A stretch of 64,000 bases of DNA from an uncultured Armatimonadota bacterium (GTDB taxonomy: Bacteria; Armatimonadota; Fimbriimonadia; Fimbriimonadales; Fimbriimonadaceae): the NCBI GenBank assembly GCA_903927025.1, contig CAIYLG010000002.1, forward strand, positions 62,001 through 126,000, read 5' to 3'. Below the pieces are notes generated by a model that saw only the letters and a list, made by a program, of their open reading frames with translations, was not told where the DNA came from and searched no databases. Below are positions 33,751 to 42,398 of the stretch, piece by piece. The position numbers and the translations under genes were made by a program. Within the stretch, counting starts at the first letter, position 1. The number at the start of each line of letters is the position of its first letter.

Positions 33751-33947
33751 TACGTCGTTTGGCGAAGGCGCATGATGGCAGTCGCACCGTGTTTGGGTAA
33801 CTTGTGTTCTAGCGGATCACCCCAACAGCAAGAAAACTCAGTCTCATAAAAATATGCGGTTGAATGATCTACACCACTCAATGCTGTCAATGTCTTTCTC
33901 ATCAATCGCAGCGATCGGCCTGGGCACATTTGCTAGTTGCCCCCCAA

Positions 33948-36440
33948 TTAGCGGTTCGGAACGGCGCTTCCTCCGAAAACCAAAACCTCATACGGCTTAA
34001 GCTCGATCTTTAGTAGCTTCCGACTCGAAAACTCCCCCACACCCTGCACTCTCTGATCCCGGTACGGTGACTTGAGCATGTATCGTGTCGGTGCCCCGCT
34101 TGGGAGCTCGAAAACGACTGCTGGATCCAAGGTAATCGTCTGGGGCTTATCGTCTGGGTTGCGGAGCATCAGGGTTGCCTTGTGCGGGTTCCATGAGGCG
34201 TAGCCGTAGATTTGGAGCTGCAGGGGGTCGCCCCCGATCCAGTGGGAGTCGACGAGGACATCGGCGTTGCGTTGCGCCCACTTGGCGGCGGTGGCGACGT
34301 CGTCCCAGGCGGCTGAGTCCATCATCGATGGGGTCAAGTACAGCTCCTGCAGGGAGGTGCCGTTGGCGAAGTAGCTGCGTGCTTCGTTTCGTAGATGCGG
34401 GCCAGTTTTGCCGATTGGCTCACCCTGGAAGTTACGACCGTGAACGATGCCGTGATGCATCACCGAGTTCAGCGGGTACAGGGGCGAGCGGTCGACGAAC
34501 ATCCGCTTGCAGTAGCCATCCCGAAACGTGATCCACTGCTCGCGCTTGTCGCCTTTGCCCGCCCAGCCGACGTCGGCGCTTCCGTTGCGCCAAGTGCTGT
34601 CGACGTGGTTGAGCCAAAACGGAGAGGGCCAAGTGCCTACCGTCACATTGATAAACACCTTGGGGTTCTCGTGGCGAAGATGGCGAGCCACATCCAGCAG
34701 CGCCATAAAGTGCGGACTCACTCCGTCCCCTGCCCGGTCCCATTTGAAGGCATTGACGCCGTCCCCCCGCATCAACTTGAGGCAACGCTCTTGAAACCAC
34801 TGCTTGTAGCCAGGATAGGCAAGGTCGAGTTGGGCTCCCTTCGGAATGATTCCCATCTTCTGGGCATCGGCGGTCCGCTCCTCAGCCCCGCCATAACCGC
34901 CCAGCGGTGAGATCCAGATGGCAAGATGGGCACCGAGTGCTTCCATCTTGGGACGAAGAGCCTTGAAACCACCGGGGAACTTCTCCTGGTTCTCCAGCCA
35001 GAGCCCCTTGCTCGGATCGTCCCAGCCGTCGTCCACCAGGTACGACTGCACCTTCACGCCCCGCTTCTGCACCAGTTCGCGGTTGAACTGCGTCGCCGCG
35101 TCCAGCATCTTTGCGGCATCCACGTCGAACCCCAGGTCGTACCAGCAGTTGTAGTGGAGGAAAGGCGACGACGGACGGGCGCGTTCGCGCTCCATGTAAT
35201 AAAGGAAGGACCGACGAAGCTGCCCAGCTGGGGCGACGCCTACTACCGAGCCGAACCTATAGGCCTGGGCGGGTGCCAGCCTCAGGTCGCACCCGAAAGA
35301 GATTCGCCCGCCGGAGTCATCCGTATGAGAAATCGCACCTGGCATCTCTATGCCAAAGAACATCCCACTTCCCGCGACTGGACAGCCAGGCACGCTGCCT
35401 ATTGTCCTGGCATCCGGAAGTCGATAGTCACCAAATTCAACTCCGTGAAGCCTAATTTCACGACGTGAAGCAGCAAGCACGACGGTTTCGTGGATGTAGT
35501 TGGAGCCATCCCGAAGTTCCGCCCGCCAATGGGCTTCAATGCCGGTGGGAGAGCTCAGTTCAGCCTCAATCGCTTCCCCGCCGATGCGGTCGGCAACCCG
35601 AATACCGCTCTTGTCCGGCTTTATCCTAGTGATCTTGGGCGGTCTTACGCAGGCAAAGGAGTCAGAAGTCAGGTCCAGCCTCGGGGTGTCGTTCAGCACC
35701 TGGCCGAGGATGCGCTCGCCCTTCTCGGTGATCACGTTGAACACCGTATTCTTCTCACGGAGCCCGACGAGAATGAACTTCTTGGTTTGAGGAAATACAA
35801 CTTCAAGCGCCGGTCCCCAGGTCATCCCCTGGTCAGTCTGCTTGTCGATCCAGCAGCTCACCACTTGCGCGCCCTTGGGAAAAGGGAACTCTTTGGTGAA
35901 GCCTTCATGGGCATGGGCTTGGATGTCGAGGGTTTGCCCGGGAGCGAAACTCATGTGCGAGACGAGTGAGTGCCCTGCGGGTCCGATGTCGCCGGGGTTG
36001 TTGGTCGGTTCACCCTTCAGGCTCATTTTCCCGATGCGAATCAGGCCCGGGATGCCGGGAAACTCTTTGATGGGATACGAGCTGAGTTCCTGCCAGGTCG
36101 TGCCGTCCGCGGAGGCAAGTGCGACGATTCGAGTGGCTTCCAGGCGGATGCCCACGTACGCGCCGACGTGGATGGCGGCCGGCTTGGTCGCGAGGCGGAA
36201 GAGCTGAGTACCGCGCTGGTCGAAGCTTTGCTTCTGCAGTTGATTGGAGATGCCGTACGGTCGGAGGTGGCCGTGGACCCATTGCCAAGTCGCGCTGATG
36301 GCTTGGTTTGAAAGTGTGAACTGTGTTTGGGAGTGCGTCGTTCGGGCGTTGCCGGGCTGGGGGCCGGGGAATTCGACGCTGGCTTGGGTAGTGGCTATGA
36401 GCAGTAGGGTGAGGATGGCCAGGCAGAGTCGGGGCGGCAT
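33948..36440 (-). CDS. GH36/GH27-like alpha-galactosidase (enterotoxin-type annotation)
   Basis: 830 residues with a signal peptide (LCLAILTLLLIATTQA). The N-terminal 400 residues are beta-rich. The clan-D TIM barrel follows with HYNCWYDLGFDVD, SYLVDDGWDDPSKGLW, HLAIWISPLGGYGG and NAFKWDRAGDG, whose Asp568 is the probable nucleophile; FVDRSPLYPLN follows. A C-terminal beta domain (from about 750) ends the chain. Proteins like this are often labelled 'enterotoxin' in databases but are alpha-galactosidase relatives acting on alpha-galactosides. It begins 10 bases after the stop of a hybrid histidine kinase, so the two are probably co-transcribed. Confidence 0.87.
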   Translation of the reverse strand: MPPRLCLAILTLLLIATTQASVEFPGPQPGNARTTHSQTQFTLSNQAISATWQWVHGHLRPYGISNQLQKQSFDQRGTQLFRLATKPAAIHVGAYVGIRLEATRIVALASADGTTWQELSSYPIKEFPGIPGLIRIGKMSLKGEPTNNPGDIGPAGHSLVSHMSFAPGQTLDIQAHAHEGFTKEFPFPKGAQVVSCWIDKQTDQGMTWGPALEVVFPQTKKFILVGLREKNTVFNVITEKGERILGQVLNDTPRLDLTSDSFACVRPPKITRIKPDKSGIRVADRIGGEAIEAELSSPTGIEAHWRAELRDGSNYIHETVVLAASRREIRLHGVEFGDYRLPDARTIGSVPGCPVAGSGMFFGIEMPGAISHTDDSGGRISFGCDLRLAPAQAYRFGSVVGVAPAGQLRRSFLYYMERERARPSSPFLHYNCWYDLGFDVDAAKMLDAATQFNRELVQKRGVKVQSYLVDDGWDDPSKGLWLENQEKFPGGFKALRPKMEALGAHLAIWISPLGGYGGAEERTADAQKMGIIPKGAQLDLAYPGYKQWFQERCLKLMRGDGVNAFKWDRAGDGVSPHFMALLDVARHLRHENPKVFINVTVGTWPSPFWLNHVDSTWRNGSADVGWAGKGDKREQWITFRDGYCKRMFVDRSPLYPLNSVMHHGIVHGRNFQGEPIGKTGPHLRNEARSYFANGTSLQELYLTPSMMDSAAWDDVATAAKWAQRNADVLVDSHWIGGDPLQLQIYGYASWNPHKATLMLRNPDDKPQTITLDPAVVFELPSGAPTRYMLKSPYRDQRVQGVGEFSSRKLLKIELKPYEVLVFGGSAVPNR

Positions 36441-36450
36441 TGGGTTCAGC

Positions 36451-38742
36451 TTAGCGCTTTGGGAGAACGGCTAGGACGGCGGCTAGGAGTTGGGCGGAGT
36501 CTACGGGTTTGGTGACGTAGCCGTTCATGCCTGCTTCCAGGCAGGCTTCCCTGTCTCCCTGCATTGCATGGGCGGTGATGGCGATGATCGGGATTTGTCG
36601 GATGTTGGGCATCTTTCGGATCCGCATCGTGGCGTCATACCCATCGACCACCGGCATTTGGCAATCCATGAGGATGAGGTCGTATGCCTTCTTCGCTACC
36701 ATCGCAAGCGCGATCTGGCCGTCGTTGGCGCAATCCACTTCAGCACCAAAGCGGGCAACCATTCGCTGAGTGACCATCTGGTTCACAGGGTTGTCTTCTG
36801 CCAGCAGGATGGAGATCCCTGCAAGCGGCAAAAGATCTTCGCTGTCCCGTTGCGCCCCCGATTCCGATCCGCTCGGTGTGTTATGTGCGGGCACTTCGGC
36901 GGCGATGTCCAATTCAATCTCAAACCAAAACGTGCTTCCGATGCCGAGTGCACTCTCCGCGTGGATCGTGCCACCCATGAGCTCAATCAGCCTTCTGGAT
37001 ATAGAAAGCCCCAGCCCGGTTCCCCCAAACCTCCGACTCGTCGAGCTGTCCCCTTGCGTGAAGGTTTCAAAGATCACAGGGAGTCGGCTTGGGGCGATCC
37101 CGATGCCGGTATCACTCACCGAAACGGCGACCCTAACCCTGTCCGAATCGCACATTGTGGAGGCCAATCGAATGGCAATGGAGCCGCTCTCGGTGAATTT
37201 GAGGGCGTTGCCAACGATGTTGTAAAGGATTTGGCGAATTCTGGCAGAGTCGCCCATCAGCGCTTTCGGGAGGGCAGGATCTGCGTCGACATCGAGATTC
37301 AAACCCTTTTGCTTAAAGGTCGGCTCGAGAAGCAGGCACGTGTCTCTGACCACCTGCATCAGGTCGAACGGATGACACTCAATTTCCAGTTTGCCAGCAT
37401 CCATTTTGGACAAGTCCAGCACGTCATTGAGGATTGTTAGAAGCGTGGATCCGGAAGATTTGATGGTCTGGACATACTCCCGCGCCTCGTCATCCAAATC
37501 GCAATGAAGCAGCAGGTCTGCGATGCCAAGGACGCCTCCTATCGGCGTGCGGATCTCATGGCTCATGTTGGTGAGGAAGTCTGACTTCGCCTTGGTAGCC
37601 GCCTCAGCAGCTTCCTTTGCGGTTTGAAGTCCCACGTTCACTTGCTTCAGCAGTTCCGCTTCTCGGGTAGCCCATTCGGCTTCGTGCCGATACTGAGCCA
37701 GCTGTTCAACTCGAGTCAGGTCCAGTCGACGGTTCTCCTCCACTAAAAGCGCATAGGTCTTGAGTTCTTGGAGCGCAAGCAGGGGTTCCCCCAACTGTTC
37801 GTATGTCTCGGCAAGTTGGGCGCAGATTCGCTGAAGGCCAGGGTTCCCCTGCATTTCCAGGGAGAGTCGTTTGGCATCCTCGAGGCAGATTCGAGCCTGC
37901 TCCCATCGCCCGAGCTTCATTTGGGCGGCACCCAGCTCCTGCATTGGGGTGGGAACGTAGATTAGCTTCACCGCAGTCCGAAACAATTCTTGCGACTCGC
38001 GGGCAACTTCCCTGGCCTCTTCAATCGTTGAAAACTCGCTCATCGCGACAGCCAGGTTGTTCAACAGGAATGCGCGAATGGTCACAGTTCCGCCATCACC
38101 AATTCGATCTAGCCCCTCTCTCGCGCACTTGGCAGCCTCTTGAAATCGCCCGACTGAGCAAAGCGCGCTGGCAATGTTGTTCAGAAGGCGAACTTTGCGC
38201 TCCGGCGGCAACAGATGCTCAAACTCGCGATGAAGCTCTAGAAGCAAGTCCAGGTTGCCGTCATCAATGTTCATCTCCAGCGCAGACAATGCTTTGCCTA
38301 TCTGGGTCTCAACCTTTTGCCGCAAGAGTCCAGCGGAGTCCGCGATTTGGATGGCGCGGTCCAAGACCTCAAAACTGGATGCGAGGTCGGACATGTGAAC
38401 GTAGCAGGAGGCACAGTATCGGAGGGCGATGACCTGTTCTTCTGGCTCGCCAAGGTCGCCAAGGGCTTCTGCGGCTTCGCCAGCAATTTGTAGGCTTCGG
38501 ACAAGAAAACCCGAATCTCGGATGGGATAGGCTCGCGTGCGATTGAGCATCGCGACGGCAAACATGTCTCCTCTCTCCGTTGCCTCGGCGAGATTCAGTT
38601 CAATGATCTCAGAAACCTGACGATCCCCGTTTCGGTGCCTTGTCTCCAGTTCGGCGGCATAAGCCTTAACAGCATCGCGGGATGCAAGCCAATCCGCTTC
38701 GCTTGGAGCCTGACTCTCCACCAAAAAAGTTATGTCAGACAT
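36451..38742 (-). CDS. Cytoplasmic TPR hybrid histidine kinase with receiver domain
   Basis: 763 residues from the ATG at 38742; a TTG at 38790 would add 16 residues. Residues 1-360 form a TPR-type helical array ([40 protein letters not shown]), with no membrane helix. HisKA is at about 385-450 ([16 protein letters not shown], His about 394), HATPase at about 495-610 ([36 protein letters not shown]), and a receiver domain at about 640-760 ([21 protein letters not shown] with the phospho-Asp). It directly precedes the GH36-like gene. Whether it relays to another protein is unknown. Confidence 0.92.
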   Translation of the reverse strand: MSDITFLVESQAPSEADWLASRDAVKAYAAELETRHRNGDRQVSEIIELNLAEATERGDMFAVAMLNRTRAYPIRDSGFLVRSLQIAGEAAEALGDLGEPEEQVIALRYCASCYVHMSDLASSFEVLDRAIQIADSAGLLRQKVETQIGKALSALEMNIDDGNLDLLLELHREFEHLLPPERKVRLLNNIASALCSVGRFQEAAKCAREGLDRIGDGGTVTIRAFLLNNLAVAMSEFSTIEEAREVARESQELFRTAVKLIYVPTPMQELGAAQMKLGRWEQARICLEDAKRLSLEMQGNPGLQRICAQLAETYEQLGEPLLALQELKTYALLVEENRRLDLTRVEQLAQYRHEAEWATREAELLKQVNVGLQTAKEAAEAATKAKSDFLTNMSHEIRTPIGGVLGIADLLLHCDLDDEAREYVQTIKSSGSTLLTILNDVLDLSKMDAGKLEIECHPFDLMQVVRDTCLLLEPTFKQKGLNLDVDADPALPKALMGDSARIRQILYNIVGNALKFTESGSIAIRLASTMCDSDRVRVAVSVSDTGIGIAPSRLPVIFETFTQGDSSTSRRFGGTGLGLSISRRLIELMGGTIHAESALGIGSTFWFEIELDIAAEVPAHNTPSGSESGAQRDSEDLLPLAGISILLAEDNPVNQMVTQRMVARFGAEVDCANDGQIALAMVAKKAYDLILMDCQMPVVDGYDATMRIRKMPNIRQIPIIAITAHAMQGDREACLEAGMNGYVTKPVDSAQLLAAVLAVLPKR

Positions 38743-38809
38743 GGGGCCGATCCAACTTTGCCGCCTCAGATCGGTGAAGACCGAGCGCAATTATTTCTAT
38801 TGTGCATGG

Positions 38810-38849
38810 TTGGGCTGTATTAGGCGTGCTGAAGCCTAATCCAGCCCAA
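38810..38849. promoter_or_regulatory. 16-bp dyad upstream of the hybrid kinase gene
   Basis: TTGGGCTG-T-ATTAGGC (38810-38825) pairs with GCCTAAT-C-CAGCCCAA (38834-38849), 15 of 16 positions, with an 8-base loop. It lies 68 bases upstream of the kinase ATG. It could be an operator, a leader hairpin of the kinase mRNA, or a second terminator for the efflux operon. Confidence 0.5.
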
Positions 38850-38899
38850 TTTGAGTTCAAAAAAATTCGGTAAGCGCCCGAGTTGCTTTCAATCGACAA

Positions 38900-38924
38900 A
38901 ATTCCCCTCCTGAGGAGGGGAATT
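38900..38924 (-). terminator. Candidate terminator hairpin after the metal-efflux operon
   Basis: AATTCCCCTCC and GGAGGGGAATT form a perfect 11-bp stem with a 3-base loop. Read on the minus strand the stem runs into TTTTG, so it is placed to terminate the efflux operon whose last stop is at 39006. A related core CCCCTCC/GGAGGGG occurs at 61658-61674, so the element may also belong to a dispersed palindrome family. Confidence 0.55.
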
Positions 38925-39005
38925 CCAGCCATCCGGCCGTGTAGTTCTCAAACTAGATAGAGCTGTGCTGAAGCGCGAACTCCATTTGGGTGGTTTCCAA
39001 TCCGG

Positions 39006-42000
39006 TCACTCTCCCTCATCTTCCTCGGTAACTGGCCACTCCCATTCCCTGCGCAGAAAGGTCTTGTTGAGCCAGCGGACGAAGTCGTCGACATAGGTGT
39101 GCATGATGGGGATGTCGAACAGGGAGAGAATCGTTCCCGAGATCAAGCCTCCTACCACTGCCATCGCAAGGGGCTGATACGCGTCGAGGCCGGTCTTGGG
39201 GGCTAAGGCCACGGGGAGCATGACCACGAGAGTGATGCCTGCCGTCATTAGGATCGGACGAAGCCGGTCTGGGCAGGCATTCCGAATCGCCTCGTCGCGC
39301 GGCATCCCGCGGTCGCGGTACTTCATGATCAGGTCGATCATCAGCACGGCCGTGGTGATATCCATACCGGTCAGAACGATAATTCCCAGGATGGAAACGG
39401 TCGAGAACGACTGGTGAGCGAGGAACAGGGCGACAAACACTCCGGCAAGCTCCAGCGGAAGCGATGCCAGCATCTGAAGCGGCTGAAGGAAGCCACGGAA
39501 CTGCACCACCAGCACGAGATACATCATCACAAGAGACAGGGCAAGACCGCTGACCAGGCGCTTGAAGCTATCCATCATCTGGGTCATGTCCCCGCGCATC
39601 TCAATTCCGTAGCCGGGTGGAAAATTCACGGGCCGAATGCCGAGTTTCTTGTTGCCGCCGTAAGTGTTGGACACAAGGTTCATCACCACATCCATGCTTG
39701 GCAGGTTGCCCATACGGTAGTAGCCGGTTACCCCAATCACGCGCCTCAGGCCATCATGCTCAATTGCAGTCGGTGCCTGAGCGGTCACAATTGTTGCAAC
39801 CGACTTTAGCGGGATTTGACGGCCGTCTGGCGTGGAGATATTGAGCTGTTCAAGGTCTTGAGGCGTGCGTCGCTCGTCTCCCTCGTAACGCACCAAGATG
39901 GTGTTCTGTCGAAGATTAGGGAGTCGGAAGTATTCAGTTGTGAGTCCGCCGCGTGTGGCGTAATAAGCCTGATCCGCGATTTGCGAAGAACTGAGCCCGA
40001 CTTCCTGGGCCCTTTGGAGATCGACCTGAATACGATAGTCGGGTACGCCCATGGCCCAGGTTCGGGAGGGCTGGAACATCTCCGGCATCTTCTCCGCCAC
40101 CGCCTGTACTTGAGCGCCAAGGCGGTCTAGTACTTGAAGGTCTGGCCCGTAGATGTTCACATGAACGGGAGCTGCCGCGGTGGCCATCACGTCTGAGCCC
40201 ATCTCCTTGATCTGGAACCTTCGAATTCCAGGGATAGTCCTGAGCGCCTCCTTCTGAATCGTGTCCATCAATTGGAAGATCGTAAGGCCCCGTTCGTCTT
40301 TGTCACTCAGCGTCAGCATCAGGGCCGCCCCGTTCGCGGCAGGCATGGTGTAGCCGGTGAAGAACGGAGACCAAGTCTCAAACATCGACTCAGCACCTAG
40401 TTCAATGCTGGCCTTCTGGATTTCGGGATGCTTGCGGATGATTCCTTCGATCTGCTTAATCGCGGATTCCGTGCCAGCAAACGACGTACCCGGTTGCATC
40501 TCCAGGAATCCGGATGCTTGGCCGGTATCGGCAAGCGGCATCATCTCGGAACCCAGGAAGTAGTAGAAGCCAAATCCAAGAATCAAGGTCGCCAGCACTC
40601 GGGTGAAGTTGGCAAGGCGATGCTTCAGCAACCAGTCGATTAGCCGCCTATATCCAGCTTCCATACGATCTAAGCCGTGCTGGAACGGGTCAAGCACCCG
40701 ATAAAGCAGTCCCAGGAGCGGACGCTTTCGCTCCTCATCTCGAACGTGCGCTGGTCGCAGGAGCTTGGAGGCAAGAAGGGCGGTGAGCGTGAAGGACACG
40801 AACATTGAGGCAAGAAGGCCAAAGATGAGCGGCCAGACCAGTTCGACAAACATGAGACCGACGATTCCGCCGGAGAAGATCAGGGGAAGCAGGGCGACCA
40901 CAATCATCAGGGTCGAAGCAATCACGGCCACCCGGACTTCGGCAATCCCCTCCACCGTGGCACGCTTGGGGTCTTTGCCCATCTTGAGGTGACGCTCCAC
41001 CGCGTGGATATCGATGATCGAGTCGTCAACAAGCCTTCCGATGCTCAATAGAAGCCCGATCAGGGTTCCGCTGTTGAAGGTCATCCCAAACGGCACCATC
41101 ATCAGCACCGCCATTGCCAGCGAGGTGGGCAGCGTGATCATCGCGATCAGAGTTCCGCGCCACTCGCCAAGGAAGAACATGAGGGCGAGTCCAGTGAGGA
41201 TGATGGCGACACCGAGTTCGTGCCAAACATTGTCAAATAAGATTCCGACAAAGTGAGCGTTGTCGTAAGCCACGTTGAACTTGATTCCGGGGTTCTCCGA
41301 CTCCAGCTGGTGGACTACTGCCATGACGGCAGGAACGATCTCTGCTGAACTCGCACCGGGGTTCTGGATCACACTTGCGGAAATGGATGGGTGGACGGTT
41401 CCGCTGGTGTTGTCCAGATAATCGTAGGCACTACGTCGTTCCCAGTACGTGTCCAGGACTCGCGCCACATCTCGAACGTACACCACCTTGGGACGCGCAC
41501 TTGAAGCGGGTCGTCCACCACTGGGAGCGGGAGGTGCGGCAGATGAACCGCCGCCCATCCCCATTCCTCCCGATGCAGGAGCTGGACCGGTTATCGCGAC
41601 CCCGCCATTGATCGTGGCAATCGGGTAGTGGGATACATCCTCCGCGGTCGCGGCTTTGGTTTCTACGCGGACGATCCCCTCGTGATTTCCATCCGTCAGC
41701 GTGCCACCGCTTGCACTAACATTGGAGCGGTCGATTGCATTACGGACATCGAGTATCGAGAGACCATAGCCGGCCAGCTTGCCGCGGTCTGTAATTACCT
41801 GGAGCTGGCGTCGATATCCTCCGAATGGCACCACCGCGTACACATCCTTGACCGCTTTGAGCCGACGAACGACGGCGTTGTCCGTAAATTCGCGCACCTT
41901 GGCCATATCCCAACCCTGAGCATTGTCCCCTTCGATAGACAGGGAGAGAATCGGTAAGTTGAGCGGATCAATGGGGACGATGAAGGAAGGCTTAAGGTTG

Positions 42001-42398
42001 GCTCCGGTAGCAGGAAGATTTGACTGGACGACGTTCATCAGGGATTGGATGTCGGTCTGCGCCTGCTGCATGTTGGTCCCGTAAGGGAATTCCAAGGTGA
42101 CAATCGAAAAGCCATCTTGCGAGGTCGACCGTACGTAGCGCACCCCCTTAACATTGATGAGCTGCTCCTCGATTGGTTTGGAGATGTAAGTCTCCATCTC
42201 CTGCGAAGAGAGGCCCGGCATCATCGTGACGACGCCCACCATCGGGCTCTCCACATACGGGGCAAAGCGGCGAGGCATCCGCCCGATGGAAATCCAGGCG
42301 AGGGCGATCATCGCCACAAAGAAGGAGATCACCGCATACGGGTGCTCGATTGACCATTGCGGGATCCGGTTGAGAGAACCCTGGACTCTCTCCTTCAC
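39006..42398 (-). CDS. RND efflux pump, inner-membrane subunit
   Basis: 1130 residues, full RND length. The N-terminus has the first membrane helix (YAVISFFVAMIALAWISIG) and RND porter motifs (MPGLSSQEMETYISKPIEEQL, SQDGFSIVTLEF). The TM4 proton-relay motif is GRLVDDSIIDIHAVERH with Asp near 456-457. A Gly/Ala/Pro/Met-rich loop (about 275-305) interrupts the second periplasmic porter segment. The C-terminal membrane block contains LMIDLIMKYRDRGM and RPILMTAGITL. Cusp-like gene partners with cupredoxin and Met/Cys-rich proteins suggest copper or silver, but the Met ladder of CusA was not checked. Start overlaps the adaptor stop by 4 bases. Confidence 0.92.
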   Translation of the reverse strand: MKERVQGSLNRIPQWSIEHPYAVISFFVAMIALAWISIGRMPRRFAPYVESPMVGVVTMMPGLSSQEMETYISKPIEEQLINVKGVRYVRSTSQDGFSIVTLEFPYGTNMQQAQTDIQSLMNVVQSNLPATGANLKPSFIVPIDPLNLPILSLSIEGDNAQGWDMAKVREFTDNAVVRRLKAVKDVYAVVPFGGYRRQLQVITDRGKLAGYGLSILDVRNAIDRSNVSASGGTLTDGNHEGIVRVETKAATAEDVSHYPIATINGGVAITGPAPASGGMGMGGGSSAAPPAPSGGRPASSARPKVVYVRDVARVLDTYWERRSAYDYLDNTSGTVHPSISASVIQNPGASSAEIVPAVMAVVHQLESENPGIKFNVAYDNAHFVGILFDNVWHELGVAIILTGLALMFFLGEWRGTLIAMITLPTSLAMAVLMMVPFGMTFNSGTLIGLLLSIGRLVDDSIIDIHAVERHLKMGKDPKRATVEGIAEVRVAVIASTLMIVVALLPLIFSGGIVGLMFVELVWPLIFGLLASMFVSFTLTALLASKLLRPAHVRDEERKRPLLGLLYRVLDPFQHGLDRMEAGYRRLIDWLLKHRLANFTRVLATLILGFGFYYFLGSEMMPLADTGQASGFLEMQPGTSFAGTESAIKQIEGIIRKHPEIQKASIELGAESMFETWSPFFTGYTMPAANGAALMLTLSDKDERGLTIFQLMDTIQKEALRTIPGIRRFQIKEMGSDVMATAAAPVHVNIYGPDLQVLDRLGAQVQAVAEKMPEMFQPSRTWAMGVPDYRIQVDLQRAQEVGLSSSQIADQAYYATRGGLTTEYFRLPNLRQNTILVRYEGDERRTPQDLEQLNISTPDGRQIPLKSVATIVTAQAPTAIEHDGLRRVIGVTGYYRMGNLPSMDVVMNLVSNTYGGNKKLGIRPVNFPPGYGIEMRGDMTQMMDSFKRLVSGLALSLVMMYLVLVVQFRGFLQPLQMLASLPLELAGVFVALFLAHQSFSTVSILGIIVLTGMDITTAVLMIDLIMKYRDRGMPRDEAIRNACPDRLRPILMTAGITLVVMLPVALAPKTGLDAYQPLAMAVVGGLISGTILSLFDIPIMHTYVDDFVRWLNKTFLRREWEWPVTEEDEGE

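Noticed and set aside
33729-33929. 66-codon minus frame upstream of the Xre antitoxin
   Set aside because: It overlaps the antitoxin start and its promoter and shows no recognisable features.
33948-36440. Bacterial enterotoxin
   Set aside because: The common database name is misleading; the WDRAGDG active site and barrel motifs point to a GH36/GH27-like alpha-galactosidase.
39006-42398. Multidrug HAE1-type pump
   Set aside because: Not excluded from the pump sequence alone, but the cupredoxin-bearing adaptor and Cys/Met-rich partners make metal export more likely.
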